Source: Metridium senile (taxonomy: Eukaryota; Cnidaria; Anthozoa; Actiniaria; Metridiidae). From it: a stretch of 64,000 nt of DNA. This document shows, one piece after another, positions 22,160 through 33,239 of this stretch (its first letter is position 1; every line of letters begins with the position of its first letter). The stretch is taken from positions 14,645,307 through 14,709,306 of the forward strand of contig OX459103.1 of NCBI GenBank assembly GCA_949775045.1, given 5' to 3'. Position numbers and translations under genes: made by a program. Below the pieces are notes generated by a model. It was not told the DNA's origin. It worked only from the letters and a program-made list of their open reading frames with translations, and made no database searches.

Positions 22160-22437
22160 ACAATCATTGCCAAAATGTGTTGGCATGATCACATTTCGGA
22201 CACTTTTTTGTGGGTCTATCATTTTTTTCATTTATGAGGATAAGTTTGTCTACCCCCCTCCCCCAATACAATGTTGCTGTTTTTCATGAAAGAGTACAAG
22301 AGTTGGAGATGTTTCCCGCGATTGACAAGGTTCATATACCCCTCCAGCAACATTGACAGGGGGAGGGGGGGGGGGTATTACAGATATAGGAACATAACAA
22401 AATCCACAATCGTGCCAACAGTTTTGTCAATGATTGT
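22160..22437. mobile_element. 278-bp MITE, copy 2
   Basis: Nearly identical to 17588-17874, same orientation, with the same ACAATCATTG...CAATGATTGT ends and a shorter poly-G run. Flanks AG/AG again suggest a 2-bp duplication. It lies 580 bp upstream of the Rep start. Confidence 0.88.
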
Positions 22438-22548
22438 AGGTCCACCTTATGGTATCAGTATAACTTATTTCAAGTCATGGTGATATACATAACACCTCCT
22501 AATGTATAAACTCAACAACACATTTGTTTAAGTCTAAGTTCTCCAATA

Positions 22549-22700
22549 TCACTGATTGTCATTTCCAGAATATTCTGGTTCTTCATTGTCATCATCCGTG
22601 TCTCCTGGGTCTTCATTGTCATCATAAGTGCTTCCTGGTTCCTTTTTTGTCTTCACCAGAGCTTCCTGAGTTCTCTTTGTCTTCATCAGAGCTTCCTTGT
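22549..22700 (-). pseudogene. Acidic repeat tail of an unknown protein (relic)
   Basis: Minus-strand frame with repeats of the type DDNEDPGDTDDDNEEPEYSG before a stop at 22549. It is built from about four copies of a 27-30 bp unit (TCTTCATTGTCATCATC-like). It could be the acidic C-terminus of a decayed gene. A similar Asp/Glu tail ends the multicopy family at 27200. No further domain is recognised. Confidence 0.35.
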
Positions 22701-23297
22701 TCTTCATTGTTCTCAAAAACAATGGGCAGCAATGTATTTTTTTAATCTCCCTAGATGACAATGTATCCATTACAGATTTCTCAAAGAAATTTGCAGTTGC
22801 AGAGGATCTGGTAAGAAAGTATCAAGAACATCTACAATACCTTCATACGAAAAAAATTAAAAGGGCAAATGAAACGAAAAAAAAAATAAGGAAGCAGAGT
22901 CACTTAAAGCATACAAAGACTATGACTGGAAAGATAGGCAAGAAAACGGAATGCTTAAAGCAGAGGGTTGCAGTCTAAGACCTCTTTTTAAAGAAGCACA
23001 ATTTGCCCAAGCGACAAATGAAGAAAAATGAGAAAGTCCAAGTAATAAATGCTTGGCTGTCTATGCAGCTTTTAAATGCTTCTACAAGTACAACAGAGGA
23101 AGAAGAGGAAGAGGTTGATACTTCATGCAATGACACTGATATATAGCGACGAAGAAACTGACATTGTTACTCGTGAAATAGGACTTACTGATAGTGACGA
23201 AGACGATGAAAGAGATCAAGATGAAGCTGAAACAGTCAATGTTACAAGAAGTGGTAGACGTGTGCACCCAAGGAAATATTTTTGGGATTTAGATTGA
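22697..23297 (+). pseudogene. Relic of a multicopy charged coiled-coil-like ORF
   Basis: The first part encodes VSITDFSKKFAVAEDLVRKY and HLQYLHTKKIKRANETKKK. A frame change leads to KAYKDYDWKDRQENGMLK, several stops follow, and the last part has SDEETDIVTREIGLTDSDEDDERDQDEAE and VTRSGRRVHPRKYF. The combination of a Lys-rich helix, a YDW motif and a terminal TRSGRR resembles a repeated, function-unknown ORF family that I recall from cnidarian genomes. Several stops and frame shifts show that this copy is dead. Confidence 0.45.
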
Positions 23298-24024
23298 ACA
23301 TAACATAAGGTTGAACATAAGGTAAATAAACAGTTGATCCTTTTTTCAGGGGTGGGGCAAGTGCAATTTTGCTTCTAAACTGGGTTTGGGTCATCCCATT
23401 TTTCAGCGTCATTTTGTAGTGGGCCAAGATAAAAAAAAACTACTGATTCTATTCTGATTTTACCTCCCCCACCCCCAACCCCCGCACTTAATGACCACGT
23501 CCCTTACTCATGGATTACTCATTTTTCATGGATTAAAAAAATAGGAGCGTGCGGTGCATATATAACTTCTATTCCAAGACGTTTTTTCTATAACTAAACA
23601 TCTCATTGGATATATTTTTTTCGAAATAGCTTTGTTTTCTTGTTTTCTTAACATTTTCAGTCGAATCGATATCAAAAAGACATTCCCAACATTTGGACCA
23701 AAGGCGATTTGACATTCTTTGCGCCAGTGAGGTAGATTCCCGTACGATAATTTTTCATTAGTGAAATGTCATCATTCGTGTCGCAGATTAGCTGTGACTT
23801 TTAGTTCACTGCAATGTTTATAAATAATCTAAGTACTTTTAAAATAAATAATAATCCTTGGTCTTTAAATTCTGGTTTTGGCATTGTTGCTGATGTTTTG
23901 TTGTTTATTATCTTATTGTTGTTTCTGATGTTGTTGTTAATGCTATTGCTGTTGCTAATCAGGATTTTTTTATATATTACTATAATTTTTAATGTTATTA
24001 TTGTTGTTGTTTTTATGTTGCTAT

Positions 24025-24150
24025 TGTTCCATTGCCTCGTTCCATTGCCTTCATATCCTGGTCTACATTTACAGGTAAAAGACCCTTTGGTGTTATTACA
24101 CACACCATCAGGATCACAATTGTGTGTTCTGTTAGTACACTCATCGATAT
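24025..24150 (-). pseudogene. Gene A: decayed EGF exon
   Basis: Acceptor GTTTTAG precedes 24150, and the frame starts [20 protein letters not shown], then [16 protein letters not shown]. The sixth cysteine and a GT donor are missing where they would be expected; instead a 12-bp sequence (CCATTGCCTCGTT) is duplicated there. The exon is therefore probably skipped or dead. A second EGF-like scrap (KPEFKDQG, near 23850-23890) lies just downstream on the transcript strand. Confidence 0.6.
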
Positions 24151-24370
24151 CTAAAACACAAAATCAAAAACTTTATTGATGCACGAGGGTAATATAGTTG
24201 TTTGCAATTCAGCGATTATTCATCGAAAACGCCTCCAAATATTTCTAGGAAAATATGATATTAAAATATATTTTAGAACGACTTGTTGTAATTTAGTTAA
24301 CCAAAAGAATATTGCCTGTAAATATCGAGCATTGTAAGTTAAACGTTAAATCTTCAAGTTGACAAAATGC

Positions 24371-24790
24371 ATTGCACGTTAGTCTCTGTAACTGCTACTC
24401 AGAAGAATAATTGTAGTTTATCAAATGTCCTTGGTTGCTCGAGTGAATTTTCAACAATAGCGATGCTAGTGCTGCTTGTTGTTTAGTTTTTACGTTGTTT
24501 TATTATTTAAAGTTGTTTATTTACCTTCACAACTGGTTCCATTGTTTTCAAATCCTGGTTTACATGCACCGCAGACAAAAGACCCTTGAATGTTGCTGCA
24601 CACAACATTTGGGCCACAATTGTGAGTGTTGGTAGCACATTCATCAATATCTAAAACACAATCAAGCAATCAGACAAACAAACAATAAAACAAACAATCA
24701 TTACAAAAATATTCGTACGTATATACAAACAAATTACTAGCAACATAAAATATGCAGTAAATGTACAGTATTTATGACTATTGTAATGTG
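24371..24790. repeat. Duplicated segment carrying an EGF exon (copy at 17137-17575)
   Basis: Direct duplicate of 17137-17575, including about 150 bp of upstream and 120 bp of downstream intron. High intron identity indicates a recent duplication. The two copies are now separated by about 6.8 kb filled with a transposase, two MITEs, and a Rep gene. Confidence 0.92.
24525..24650 (-). CDS. Gene A exon: calcium-binding EGF domain
   Basis: A 126-nt phase 1-1 exon (acceptor GTTTTAG, donor GTAAAT) encoding [24 protein letters not shown] and [14 protein letters not shown]. Six cysteines, the calcium-binding start and the hydroxylation sequence are present. It follows the EGF exon at 25071-25188 in matching phase. 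Confidence 0.87.
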
Positions 24791-24894
24791 ATGAGAGTTC
24801 TTTTGTTTTTGTTGCTGGTATTATGGTGGTTTTTTTTTGTCCATTGGATAGTAATTTGTTTATTTGTATTTACATTTTTTGTATGTGTTTTAGT

Positions 24895-25059
24895 TGTTGG
24901 TTGGTTGGTTGGTTGGTTGGTTGGTTGGTTGGTTGGTTGGTTGGTTGGTTGGTTGGTTGGTTGGTTGGTTGGTTGGTTGGTTGGTGGGTGGGTGGGTGGG
25001 TGGGTGGGTGGGTGGGTGGGTGGGTGGGTGGGTGGGTGGGGGGTGGGTGGGTGGGTGGG
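24895..25059. repeat. (GGTT)n to (GGGT)n microsatellite
   Basis: About 88 bp of GGTT repeats pass into about 75 bp of GGGT repeats. The GGGT part can form G-quadruplexes on the plus strand, which is the template strand of gene A. It starts about 12 nt into the intron after the donor at 25070. Apparent WLVG and PTHP frames are artefacts. Confidence 0.97.
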
Positions 25060-25070
25060 TGTACATGTAC

Positions 25071-25188
25071 CTTGTTCGCACTGTTCTCCTTTGAACCCTT
25101 GGAAACATTTGCAATGAAATTTTGAGTCTTCTAAAACGCATTCTCCTCCGTTTAAACAAATCTTTTTTTTAACTAACTCGCAAGGGGT
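25071..25188 (-). CDS. Gene A exon 2: EGF domain
   Basis: A 118-nt exon that starts in phase 0 (acceptor GCTTTTAG) and ends in phase 1 (donor GTACAT). It encodes [20 protein letters not shown], then [16 protein letters not shown]: a standard six-cysteine EGF domain without the calcium-binding start. Phase 0 matches the end of the PAN exon at 44255, whose last residues are HFRIK, so the protein reads PAN-EGF-cbEGF. Confidence 0.85.
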
Positions 25189-25809
25189 CTAAAAGCAACA
25201 AAAGAATAGAATTAATATTTCATTTTTCTTCACATACACTTCTTTCAAAAAGCTAAACCAACACTCAAAGAATTCAAACATTGTCTGTTCATTTGTGAAA
25301 TATTATCTTGGAAAGTAGTCCATCAGCTTAGGGGGTAGTATCGCTCACTCGGGGGGGGGGGGGGGGGACGAAACTATTTCCATGTTATTCTTTGACTATT
25401 CAGGTTCACAAAAAGAATAGAACGGTAGCTTTCACCTAGAGATTCGAATTTCAAACATACATACTTAGCTCTCGTAATGGCCGCCACTTTGGATTTTTCA
25501 AAGAGCCGTTAAAATTACCTGGCCGTGATAAACACTAATACATAATGTTTTAATTCACATACAAAATAGATTTAAACTGAAAGATCATCACGAATGGTTA
25601 AACATGCTCAACTAAATGAATGGATAAAATTAACACATATTTACATGTGCAAACAATTTGCCTGATGACGTCATTCATTTTTTATGTATTCTTATTCACA
25701 TATTTGTGACAACGTTTTTGATATCTCAGTCTAGATTCAGGTGCAAAAGTCGATCCTCTTTTTTTTTCTCCTTTTCTGTCAAGTTAAGATGGATGTCGTT
25801 TCTTAAAGG

Positions 25810-26030
25810 CCTTCTTGCATCCAGGATGCATTGCGCGCCTCGATGATTTTCTCACATACGGAAAATAACAATTTTAGTGAAGAAAAGTAATATCTAATAA
25901 TATCTGTTCCATCGGTTCATTATACAAGTTAATTTTGATAAATTATTTTTTAATAGTATAAGTTACTATCTAATTAAGCTTTCTGGGATAACATTTTAGT
26001 CGTTCCGGCCTTTTTATATACTTATTTTTG
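25810..26030. repeat. Dispersed repeat, inverted copy of part of 7235-7450
   Basis: Shares GATGCATTGCGCGCCTC, AAAATAACAATTTT and TTTTAGTCGTTCCGG with 7235-7450 in reverse orientation at about 75% identity. No coding content. Confidence 0.65.
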
Positions 26031-26304
26031 ATCTAAATGTCGACCCGACGTCATTGAAGGCCCCGTTTTCCCTGGCGACCCAAGTCTAAGCATCACAAGC
26101 TCTGTGTTCGACCTACTCAGGAAGAGAAAAATCACACTTAGCTTCGAAAGAACCACCGATAGAGTATTTATGGTTATATCCCAACAATATATTTTCTCGC
26201 GCAGTCATTGGTCAAAAGGGATCACGTGGTACATTCTCGGCGGACGGGTATCAGTCGATAGTTGATATTTGTCCGCTTAATTTTGTTTTTGACAAAAAAC
26301 AGCC

Positions 26305-26427
26305 ATGGAAAATAACCAAAACCGTTTTATCAAGACCTCTGATAATGAGATTAAAAGACTAGTCCAAGAAGCGACACCTGGCAATACAAAAAAGTCGACT
26401 AAGTACGCTGTGAACGTATTTTTGTGA
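26305..26427 (+). pseudogene. N-terminal fragment of a KIAA1958/Crypton-like ORF
   Basis: A short frame of 40 codons starts MENNQNRFIKTSDNEIKRLV and continues QEATPGNTKKSTKYAVNVFL before a stop. The pattern (S-D-x-E-I, then NTKKSTKYAVNVF) is what I recall from the N-terminus of cnidarian KIAA1958/QRICH1-like proteins, whose tyrosine-recombinase-like domain comes from Crypton transposons. No downstream domain follows; a 151-bp hairpin begins 80 bp later. It is either a truncated copy or a first exon whose continuation I cannot find. Confidence 0.4.
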
Positions 26428-26507
26428 ACGTATTTTATTTTTCACCTTGCACTTTAATGGCTTTCCTTCGCCAACCAAACAAGATAAAGTCGTTGGGATA
26501 TAGAATA

Positions 26508-26658
26508 ATTAAACCCCTTCTGGCTTACTGGAATATCGGCTAATAATGTCCTCGGATGAGAAATGTTCCTTGCTTCTCGGTCAAATGTTTATTTTTCGGA
26601 CCATTTCTCATCCTCGGACATTATCCGCCGATATCCCAGCCGCCAGAAGGGGTATAAT
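26508..26658. repeat. 151-bp GC-richer hairpin
   Basis: Arms of about 55 bp pair closely, from ACCCCTTCTGG through ATATCGGCTAATAATGTCC to ATGAGAAATG. The loop contains TCTCGGTCAAATG. It belongs structurally with the other hairpin elements in the window. Confidence 0.85.
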
Positions 26659-26659
26659 T

Positions 26660-26880
26660 ACTAAATATCCTAATGCATCGTGTCAACGTTGAAACAAGGA
26701 ATGAAGACTCAACTGCTGTTATAATCAGACATGTTTTTGTTATAGTGAAATGGATTTTTAAACAACACTCGGCAAAGCTACCAAAACAACAGTATATTCT
26801 TGAATGTATTGATGTTTATGTAAACTTTCTTTGAACCGTATGCATTCACGTCGTCATCCTGACCTTCCATAGTAATATCC
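26660..26880. repeat. Dispersed repeat, inverted copy of 5660-5930
   Basis: See 5660-5930: shared blocks include ATTATAACAGCAGTTGA (reversed), AACAACACTCGGCAAAG and GAACCGTATGCATTCACG. The copies are about 80% identical. Confidence 0.7.
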
Positions 26881-27199
26881 ATGGACGTTTACGTTTCGGA
26901 TTCCATGCCTAATACCTTTTTTAGTACACGAAACCACAAACACTTCGAAGTCTTCGAACTTGACAGCCTGAATCAAACAACGTGAAAAACCCGTGAGTAG
27001 CACGTATTGTGGGATCGGTATTCTAACCAAATAGAATGCGACTTTAAACAATAGATATTTTCAAAACATAAACAAACGGCCGCAACGCACCTCGGGTGCA
27101 AGGGGACCATGTTTTTGACCTGCAAAAATATTCCAGGAAAAGCAATAATTTTATAAGACATTTTCTTGTGAAATGTAAACAAATAAACATACCAATCAA

Positions 27200-28546
27200 C
27201 TTCCTGCATTTTCGGCATCACCCTCATCTGATTCATCATCATCATCATCATCATCGGTTGTCATGTTTTCACATTGCTTTCAAGCAACAGCACCTGTCTG
27301 CAGTGCACGCTCTTTTTGCAAGTATACGAGAGCAGTTCCAGGACCTCTTCTGGAGCTGGATTCGATGCACGCCAAACAAATTCAACTATATATTGGATGC
27401 ACTGTTGACTTCCCAGCTGTGCTCATGAGGAGAGGGGATATGCGGAAGTGGATAGAAAGCTCTTCGCCAGATTGTTGCTTCATAACTAGCACGAGAGACA
27501 TGAAGTCGTAAGGATGACAGACTTTCCCACCTTTCGCGCAGTGAATCTCATAGCGCAAGAGATCTACACTCTGTCACTTCTTTCCGTACAACTGACCCAC
27601 AAGTGTTTTCGCTTCTTTGAAGGTCTCGTCTGACACATGAGATGAGAGCTTTCATAAAGTATTGCTTGTTAATATATTGACTGAGTTGCTTGTTAAGGCT
27701 ACTGATAACAAGAGATAGGTCGATATTCTCGTCCTGTCACCTCTTCTTTTCTTCATGTAGCATTTTCCAAGGGTTTGGTTATGAGCAATAAGCAGTATAA
27801 AGACATCAGTGTCGTCAGAATGGATTACGCACACGCCTCCTGCGTGAGGTGCATGGAGAATCATACGAGTGACAAGGGAAGGGGACCGAGAGGTTAGGTG
27901 AAGACAGTTTATGTGTCAATTTGGCGAAACTGTGCAGGTACCGCCAACCGTGCAAATAATGCGCGATCCATCTGTAGTGGGATGATAAGGTCCTTGTTAC
28001 GTACTTTTGTAACCTTCTTTAGGTCCATGAAATGACTTATTAAAGGCATCAACGTAATCTTTAGTTGGAGATGATGAACAACGAGTTGCTACAAAGTGAA
28101 TTGCTGCCTGCTTTCTTCTTTCTCTTGCTTCCATCAAGTCTTTACACACTTGTGTTGTCGATGCGATACCAGTAGACAAGGTAGTGAGCTCAGTGTATTT
28201 TGTCCAAGGATTGGTAAATACTTCTTCTATTAGGTCCACAAGATTTTCTACTTAAAGCTTTAAAGTCTTCTTTGATTCGTGCTGGAGCTAACTCTTTGTG
28301 GGCATGAAAGATGCTCTCGGGGGAGTTTCCTGTACACACCACGTGTTGTATCGTTAAGGACCCAACTATTAGTCGCTGCAAAGTTGGCGCTGATAGTCCA
28401 TGAGCTACAACCCCAAAATTTCGAATGTAGTACCATCTGGGCGGGCAAATGCTATCATATATCAAAGTAAAGCTTATTATGTGGAGATTCCAAAAATATG
28501 TGATAGCCATGTCAGAATGGCAGCTTGAGGTGTCACGTGACTTCAA
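27200..28546 (-). pseudogene. Relic of a multicopy cnidarian ORF with a DTD motif and Cys tail, copy 1
   Basis: Recognisable blocks lie in order on the minus strand: IRNFGVVAHGLSAPTLQRLI (about 28460-28400), FHAHKELAPARIKEDF, VDLIEEVFTNPWTKYTEL (after a frame change near 28240), QAAIHFVATRCSSSPTKDY, KDLIIPLQMDRALFARLAV (27960-28000, another frame), RMILHAPHAGGV then VIHSDDTDVFILLIA (27780-27860), and a C-terminal block EFVWRASNPAPEEVLELLSY followed by an acidic tail. The DTD segment resembles PIN-like nuclease motifs. The family's function is unknown to me. Several frameshifts, stops and an internal deletion show the copy is dead. Confidence 0.6.
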
Positions 28547-29064
28547 AGTTGCAATATTATGTAAATTAACTAAGAATCATAATCCTTCTTTGTTGTGTAT
28601 TTTTTATCGATTGTTTAATGTACATTGCATAGAAATTGGTTATGACAACTAAGGGTTGCCCCAAACCACGTGATTATGACGTAATTATCTATGCATTTAG
28701 TAAATAATAGAAGAAATGGTAAATAACTGTTTAATTGTTTACCATTATTGATTTTGAGTTGTTTCTGATGATTTATTATTATCAATTAGAGAACTTGAGA
28801 ACTTCTAGAGAGGCAGTTCTCACTATGCACATATTGACGTCGACCTTAATATTCAATGAACACTGTATCTACAGAAGTGCTCAAAATACTTTTGTGTGAT
28901 AATTATAACAGGACACAAGAACATGTTATTTTCTCGCAAGACGATGATACCAGACGTGTCAGGCTACTTTTGAGTAGTACTGTTACATTTTATATGAAAA
29001 ACTACTGATTTTCGTTAACTTCGTCATAGTTAAAATGGTAGACGTCATCGTCAATCTCTTCATT

Positions 29065-29530
29065 TTAACGGTTTTCACAGTCCTTGAGACGGCATATGTT
29101 AGTACATTTCAGTCCACTTTGAAGGTATGAACAATTAGGTAGTGTACAAGAGCGGATACACTTACAAGACAAGAACTCAAACACTGCCTTTGGAGCTGGA
29201 TCACCAGACATCCAGTCTACGACAAGAGACATAGGCCCATCTTCTATTTCTATACTCCAGCCTAATCCCGTTGGATTTGGGGCATCTGTACAGCTTTTTG
29301 GACTTTCCCTCCACACCTTGGTCTGATAGTTGGCGCGTTGGCAGTGCTTCCTCAAACAGTCTACATACGGTGGTCTCTGTGTCGACTCCACTACACCCTT
29401 ATTCGCACAGAAAAGCATGTATCTCAGAGTGTTGACATCCTCTGTGCCTGGCTTTGAATTGTAAAGTAGGCATATAAACCTCTACAGCTTATCAAAGAGA
29501 TCCTCCGACAGTTCCCATTCTGTCCCGAGC
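29065..29530 (-). pseudogene. Same multicopy ORF family, copy 2, C-terminal part
   Basis: A 117-codon frame contains VDCLRKHCQRANYQTKVWRE, then LGWSIEIEDGPMSLVVDWMS, then the Cys-rich end FLSCKCIRSCTLPNCSYLQS and GLKCTNICRLKDCENR. CxCxxxC...C...CxxxC spacing suggests a small metal-binding module of the CXC type. The N-terminal part is not found next to it, so it is a truncated copy lying 0.5 kb upstream of copy 1. Confidence 0.55.
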
Positions 29531-29536
29531 ATTTAC

Positions 29537-29669
29537 GGTAGAGTGCAAATACTAAAGTGTGCAACATAAATACCACTAAATACTGCTAAATTATGCAAAT
29601 TCCTTAATCAACACTATTTAGTGGTAAATAGTACAAAGTATTGCACACTTTTAATGTTTCTACTCTACC
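29537..29669. repeat. 133-bp MITE-like hairpin
   Basis: Ends GGTAGAGTGCAAA and TTTCTACTCTACC are inverted. The arms include AAAGTGTGCAA and ACCACTAAATA and match with several mismatches. It lies between copy 2 of the Cys-rich ORF and an AT-rich stretch. Confidence 0.75.
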
Positions 29670-29671
29670 AA

Positions 29672-30832
29672 ATCAATTGTGCTATTGATACTATAAATAA
29701 AAGAGTCACGCTCAAATCATTGAAGCAGAACAATTAAATTTATGCACATATATTTAGCTAATTATTTTACAGCACAGCGCTGCTTTTAATTTCATTTTAA
29801 TTTAAAAACTTTACCAATGTATTTTAACTATAGACATATTTAAGTATAGATATAGTATATATTTTAAACCTCAATTCTACGGAATTGCTTCGTTTCTTAA
29901 TTTTTAAGTAATGTTACTCAAAACGAAATGAGAACTTGGCAATGCCTAACAAATAAAGTACTAAAATAAAAGTATCAAAAATTATATAAAATGTCTATAT
30001 ATACAACATATTTCTCTAAAGAAATAAAAAGGGTATAAATGCATTAAAATTTTGACAGTAATCCATTGAAATGTTTTTATTAGCATAATTAATCAGACGT
30101 TTGTGTGTCACGATGTCACGCACGTCACCGTGACACATGCTATTTTTAGCGTCCACAACGCTTTTTCGAGGAGCTCTAGAATGTCGAGGTTTTAGTAGCC
30201 CAGAAATGTTTTTACATTTTCTAAAAGCTAAAAAAGAATACTCTTTCACAGGAACATTTTTTTATTTTATAAAGTCATGTAGTAGTTGTTTTTTTGACTC
30301 CTCAATTTGTGCTATTTTCAGGCATTGTAAATCGACTAAATTTAGGTCAAATTCAAAATTCCATTAAATTTTCAATTCTAAATAAAAAACAATTATTTTA
30401 CTGCTGAAATAACAAGTGTTTATCGATCTTTTAAAATAGCTATACAGTTACGAAATTCAATTTTGTTTACACTTCGCAAATTCATTTCTCGCGGAGTACG
30501 TGTGATGCCGGGAAATCGCCTTATCAAGCCTTCAAGCCTAAAATGTCGAATTTCTCCTAAAATAAAAATCTGTTGAAACTTTCACTACTATTTCTGTGAT
30601 ACGGACATCGAGGGCTATCTTTGAGCAAAGTATGAGAAATTCGGTTTCTGGGCATTTTGCACACCTATAGTCGATATTTTCAGAGGAACGCTCTTAAAAT
30701 CCATCAACCACTTTAATGTACCATGGTCAGTTCAAACAAGAAATTGCCTACTATAAAGGAAGTGATCGAAGCATCCTACCCTCTTTTTAAAAACACTGCT
30801 AAGAGTTCCTTCCTTGTCACACAATAGTTCCT
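29672..30832. other. AT-rich stretch with a 33-bp palindrome
   Basis: No gene recognised. TGTGTCACG...CGTGACACA at 30104-30136 is a short dyad that could bind a dimeric protein. The rest is AT-rich and likely the decayed flank of the gypsy element. Confidence 0.35.
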
Positions 30833-32246
30833 TTAACTTTCCTTGGACAGTGTAGTACTAAAATGAGCAACAACCTTTTCTTCTCCCTGTTGAACCTGAG
30901 ACAATACTGCGCCATTACCGTGGCTACTTGAGTATGTGGCGAGAATGGATTGATCGTCGCTTGTAGGATACGCCAGTATCTCTGCAAAGCCTTTCATGAA
31001 GCGTTTATAATAGGAGCGTAACCCTAAGAAACTACGTAGATCGGCTACTCTGGAGGGCACTGGCCAGTCCAAAGAACACGGGTTTTCTTCGGATCCATTG
31101 ACAATCCCTCGCCACTGGAATAGGTTACACTTCTTTGTGCTCAGCATCTCTCATTCGTTGTGGAGCTTTGTACTACCTCTCCTTCCCGTCAGCGAAAGTG
31201 CAATTGTCTACATGGATGATTATGTCATCTACATAGGCCAATAACACTTTCCACGTTAGACCTGAGAGGAATCATTCCATCAGTCTTTCGAAGGTTGCTG
31301 GGGCGTTGAAAAGACTGAACGACATTACGATGAACTGGAAGAGGCCTGTGCCATCTGTTCTAAATGCCGTCTTCTCTCGGTCCTTTTCTTCCATCAGAAC
31401 CTTCCCATAGCCACTAGAGAGGTGAAGAGTAGAAAACCATTGTGATCTTGTCAAGGCGTTGTAGGTGGTGTCCGCTACAGGCAAGGGGTAAGAGTCCTTT
31501 ACCATGACTTCGTCTAGTTTGCGGTAGTAGACGCAGAATCTCGTAGAACCATCCTTCTTTTTGACAAGTACCATTGGTAACGCCCAGGCACTTGACGCCG
31601 TTTTGATGATGCCATACTTATCCTTCTTTTGAATGTGCACTTCTGCTTCTGTTCTTTAATGCATTGGGAGTCGACGTGCCGCTTGCTTGATCGGTTGTTT
31701 GTTGCTAGTGTTAATTTGGTGTTTGTAGTATATGTAAATATGCAGAAATTCCACAAGTCCGTGCCGTTGCTCTTGGGTGAGATCGATACACTACTACCTA
31801 AACTGACTGGTGGCTTGTAAGATTGTCTTTCATGCGAGACTCGTCTGTCAAGAGCTTTCCCTCGGTGACAATTTCACCTACGGGTCCACACACTGCAGCT
31901 ACGGTTGCGTTAAATTGTATGTGGAACGTCTGTGGTTGAAGAGTAGGAGTGGTATCGTTGTGCTTTTTTTGTTGGCCATTGACTTTGCCAAAAGGGTTTC
32001 ATTGCACTTGAAAAGACGCTCTGTAGGCTCCAATGTCGCTACGTCACTTTCACCTCCGGGTTCCACAAGCCCTCCCTGGATAACTGCCTCGCTGCTCACT
32101 AAGGCACGCATCAGTTCCAGCCCGAGGGTCCCGTCTTGCTCAATGTCAGCTACCCATACTTTGTGAAGTTTCTCTTTTGCTTCGAGTTTAACTGAAAACG
32201 TTGCCATGCCAATAAAACTGGAAGCATTACCACCAGCAAGGGCCAT
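30833..32246 (-). pseudogene. Ty3/gypsy-type LTR retrotransposon pol relic
   Basis: Minus-strand order: protease-like segment (VWVADIEQDGTLGLELMR, 31899-32246), then RT (GIIKTASSAWALPMVLVKKK, DGSTRFCVYYRKLDEV, LSSGY where DL-SGY is usual, FNAPATFERLM; 31272-31640). The YVDDIII catalytic motif lies in another frame near 31220-31240. The connection/RNase H start follows ([18 protein letters not shown], then [13 protein letters not shown]; 30833-31147). Frames change at least three times and part of the protease and RT is lost. No LTRs were found. An (AT)n tract abuts the upstream side. Confidence 0.85.
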
Positions 32247-32331
32247 ATTTCCCTCTTAAGTCTGAAGCTCAGGCACCTCCCTTGGCTGGTCCAGAAAGGC
32301 TTAGTGTAGTAGAAAAGCTTTAAATATATTC

Positions 32332-32496
<165 letters not shown>

Positions 32497-33239
32497 CCAT
32501 CCAAAAGAATTCTGCAAATTCGAAAATATCTGATATATATATGTCTTTTGTATTTCCATCAAACGATAATGACAGTTGCTATGGCACCGTCTCAAATACT
32601 TCACCATGGCTATCTCATTGCTTTGTTTCGAATCCTCGTGAGGTGCTGGAGTAAAACAAACAAATCCCATACACTCGGATCGAAAGGTTGATCAGATTAT
32701 TCAAGCAAAACTCATTCATTGCATTACTACGTGCTTTTATAAATGGCAATGTTTATTTGAGGAAAGCAATAAACCAATTTTGTCTTGTTCACTCTTGCGA
32801 TATGGTTTACAGTTTTCACTTATTTTAGCTGTTTTAATAAAACGGCAATAGAAAGTATTAATCACGTCAATAAATTCATAGAACTGTTTTCAAAGCCCGT
32901 CAAGCATTTAAGACCCTTTGCTGTTACAAACAAAAAAGTGTGGTACTGTGTAATAGTTTATGAAAAATTCCCAAAGTGACCGCTTAATAGACTATGGTCA
33001 CCGCAGTAAACTTAGGTTCAGCATAAAAAACACCAAGTAAACTTAAACGTTCAGCCCTTTATCTGTTATCATGTAACCAATAATTACTATTCACCACCCT
33101 ACCCCATTGTTCTCTCTCTGCACTAAATCACCGATTGCAGGGTACCCGCATCTGAAAGCAAAGACATCTAGTTATGTTGCAGTCCCCACTCAGCATTATT
33201 AGAAATATTGCAGTATGTTCTATTTAGTGTGTATAACAA

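Noticed and set aside
24761..25159. WLVGWLVG and THPPTHPP frames
   Set aside because: Translations of (GGTT)n/(GGGT)n. The EGF exon at 25071-25188 is the only coding part.
26854..27254. Frames of 65 and 93 codons on the minus strand
   Set aside because: Overlap a dispersed repeat and an ATC microsatellite; no domain or splice-site logic links them to gene A.
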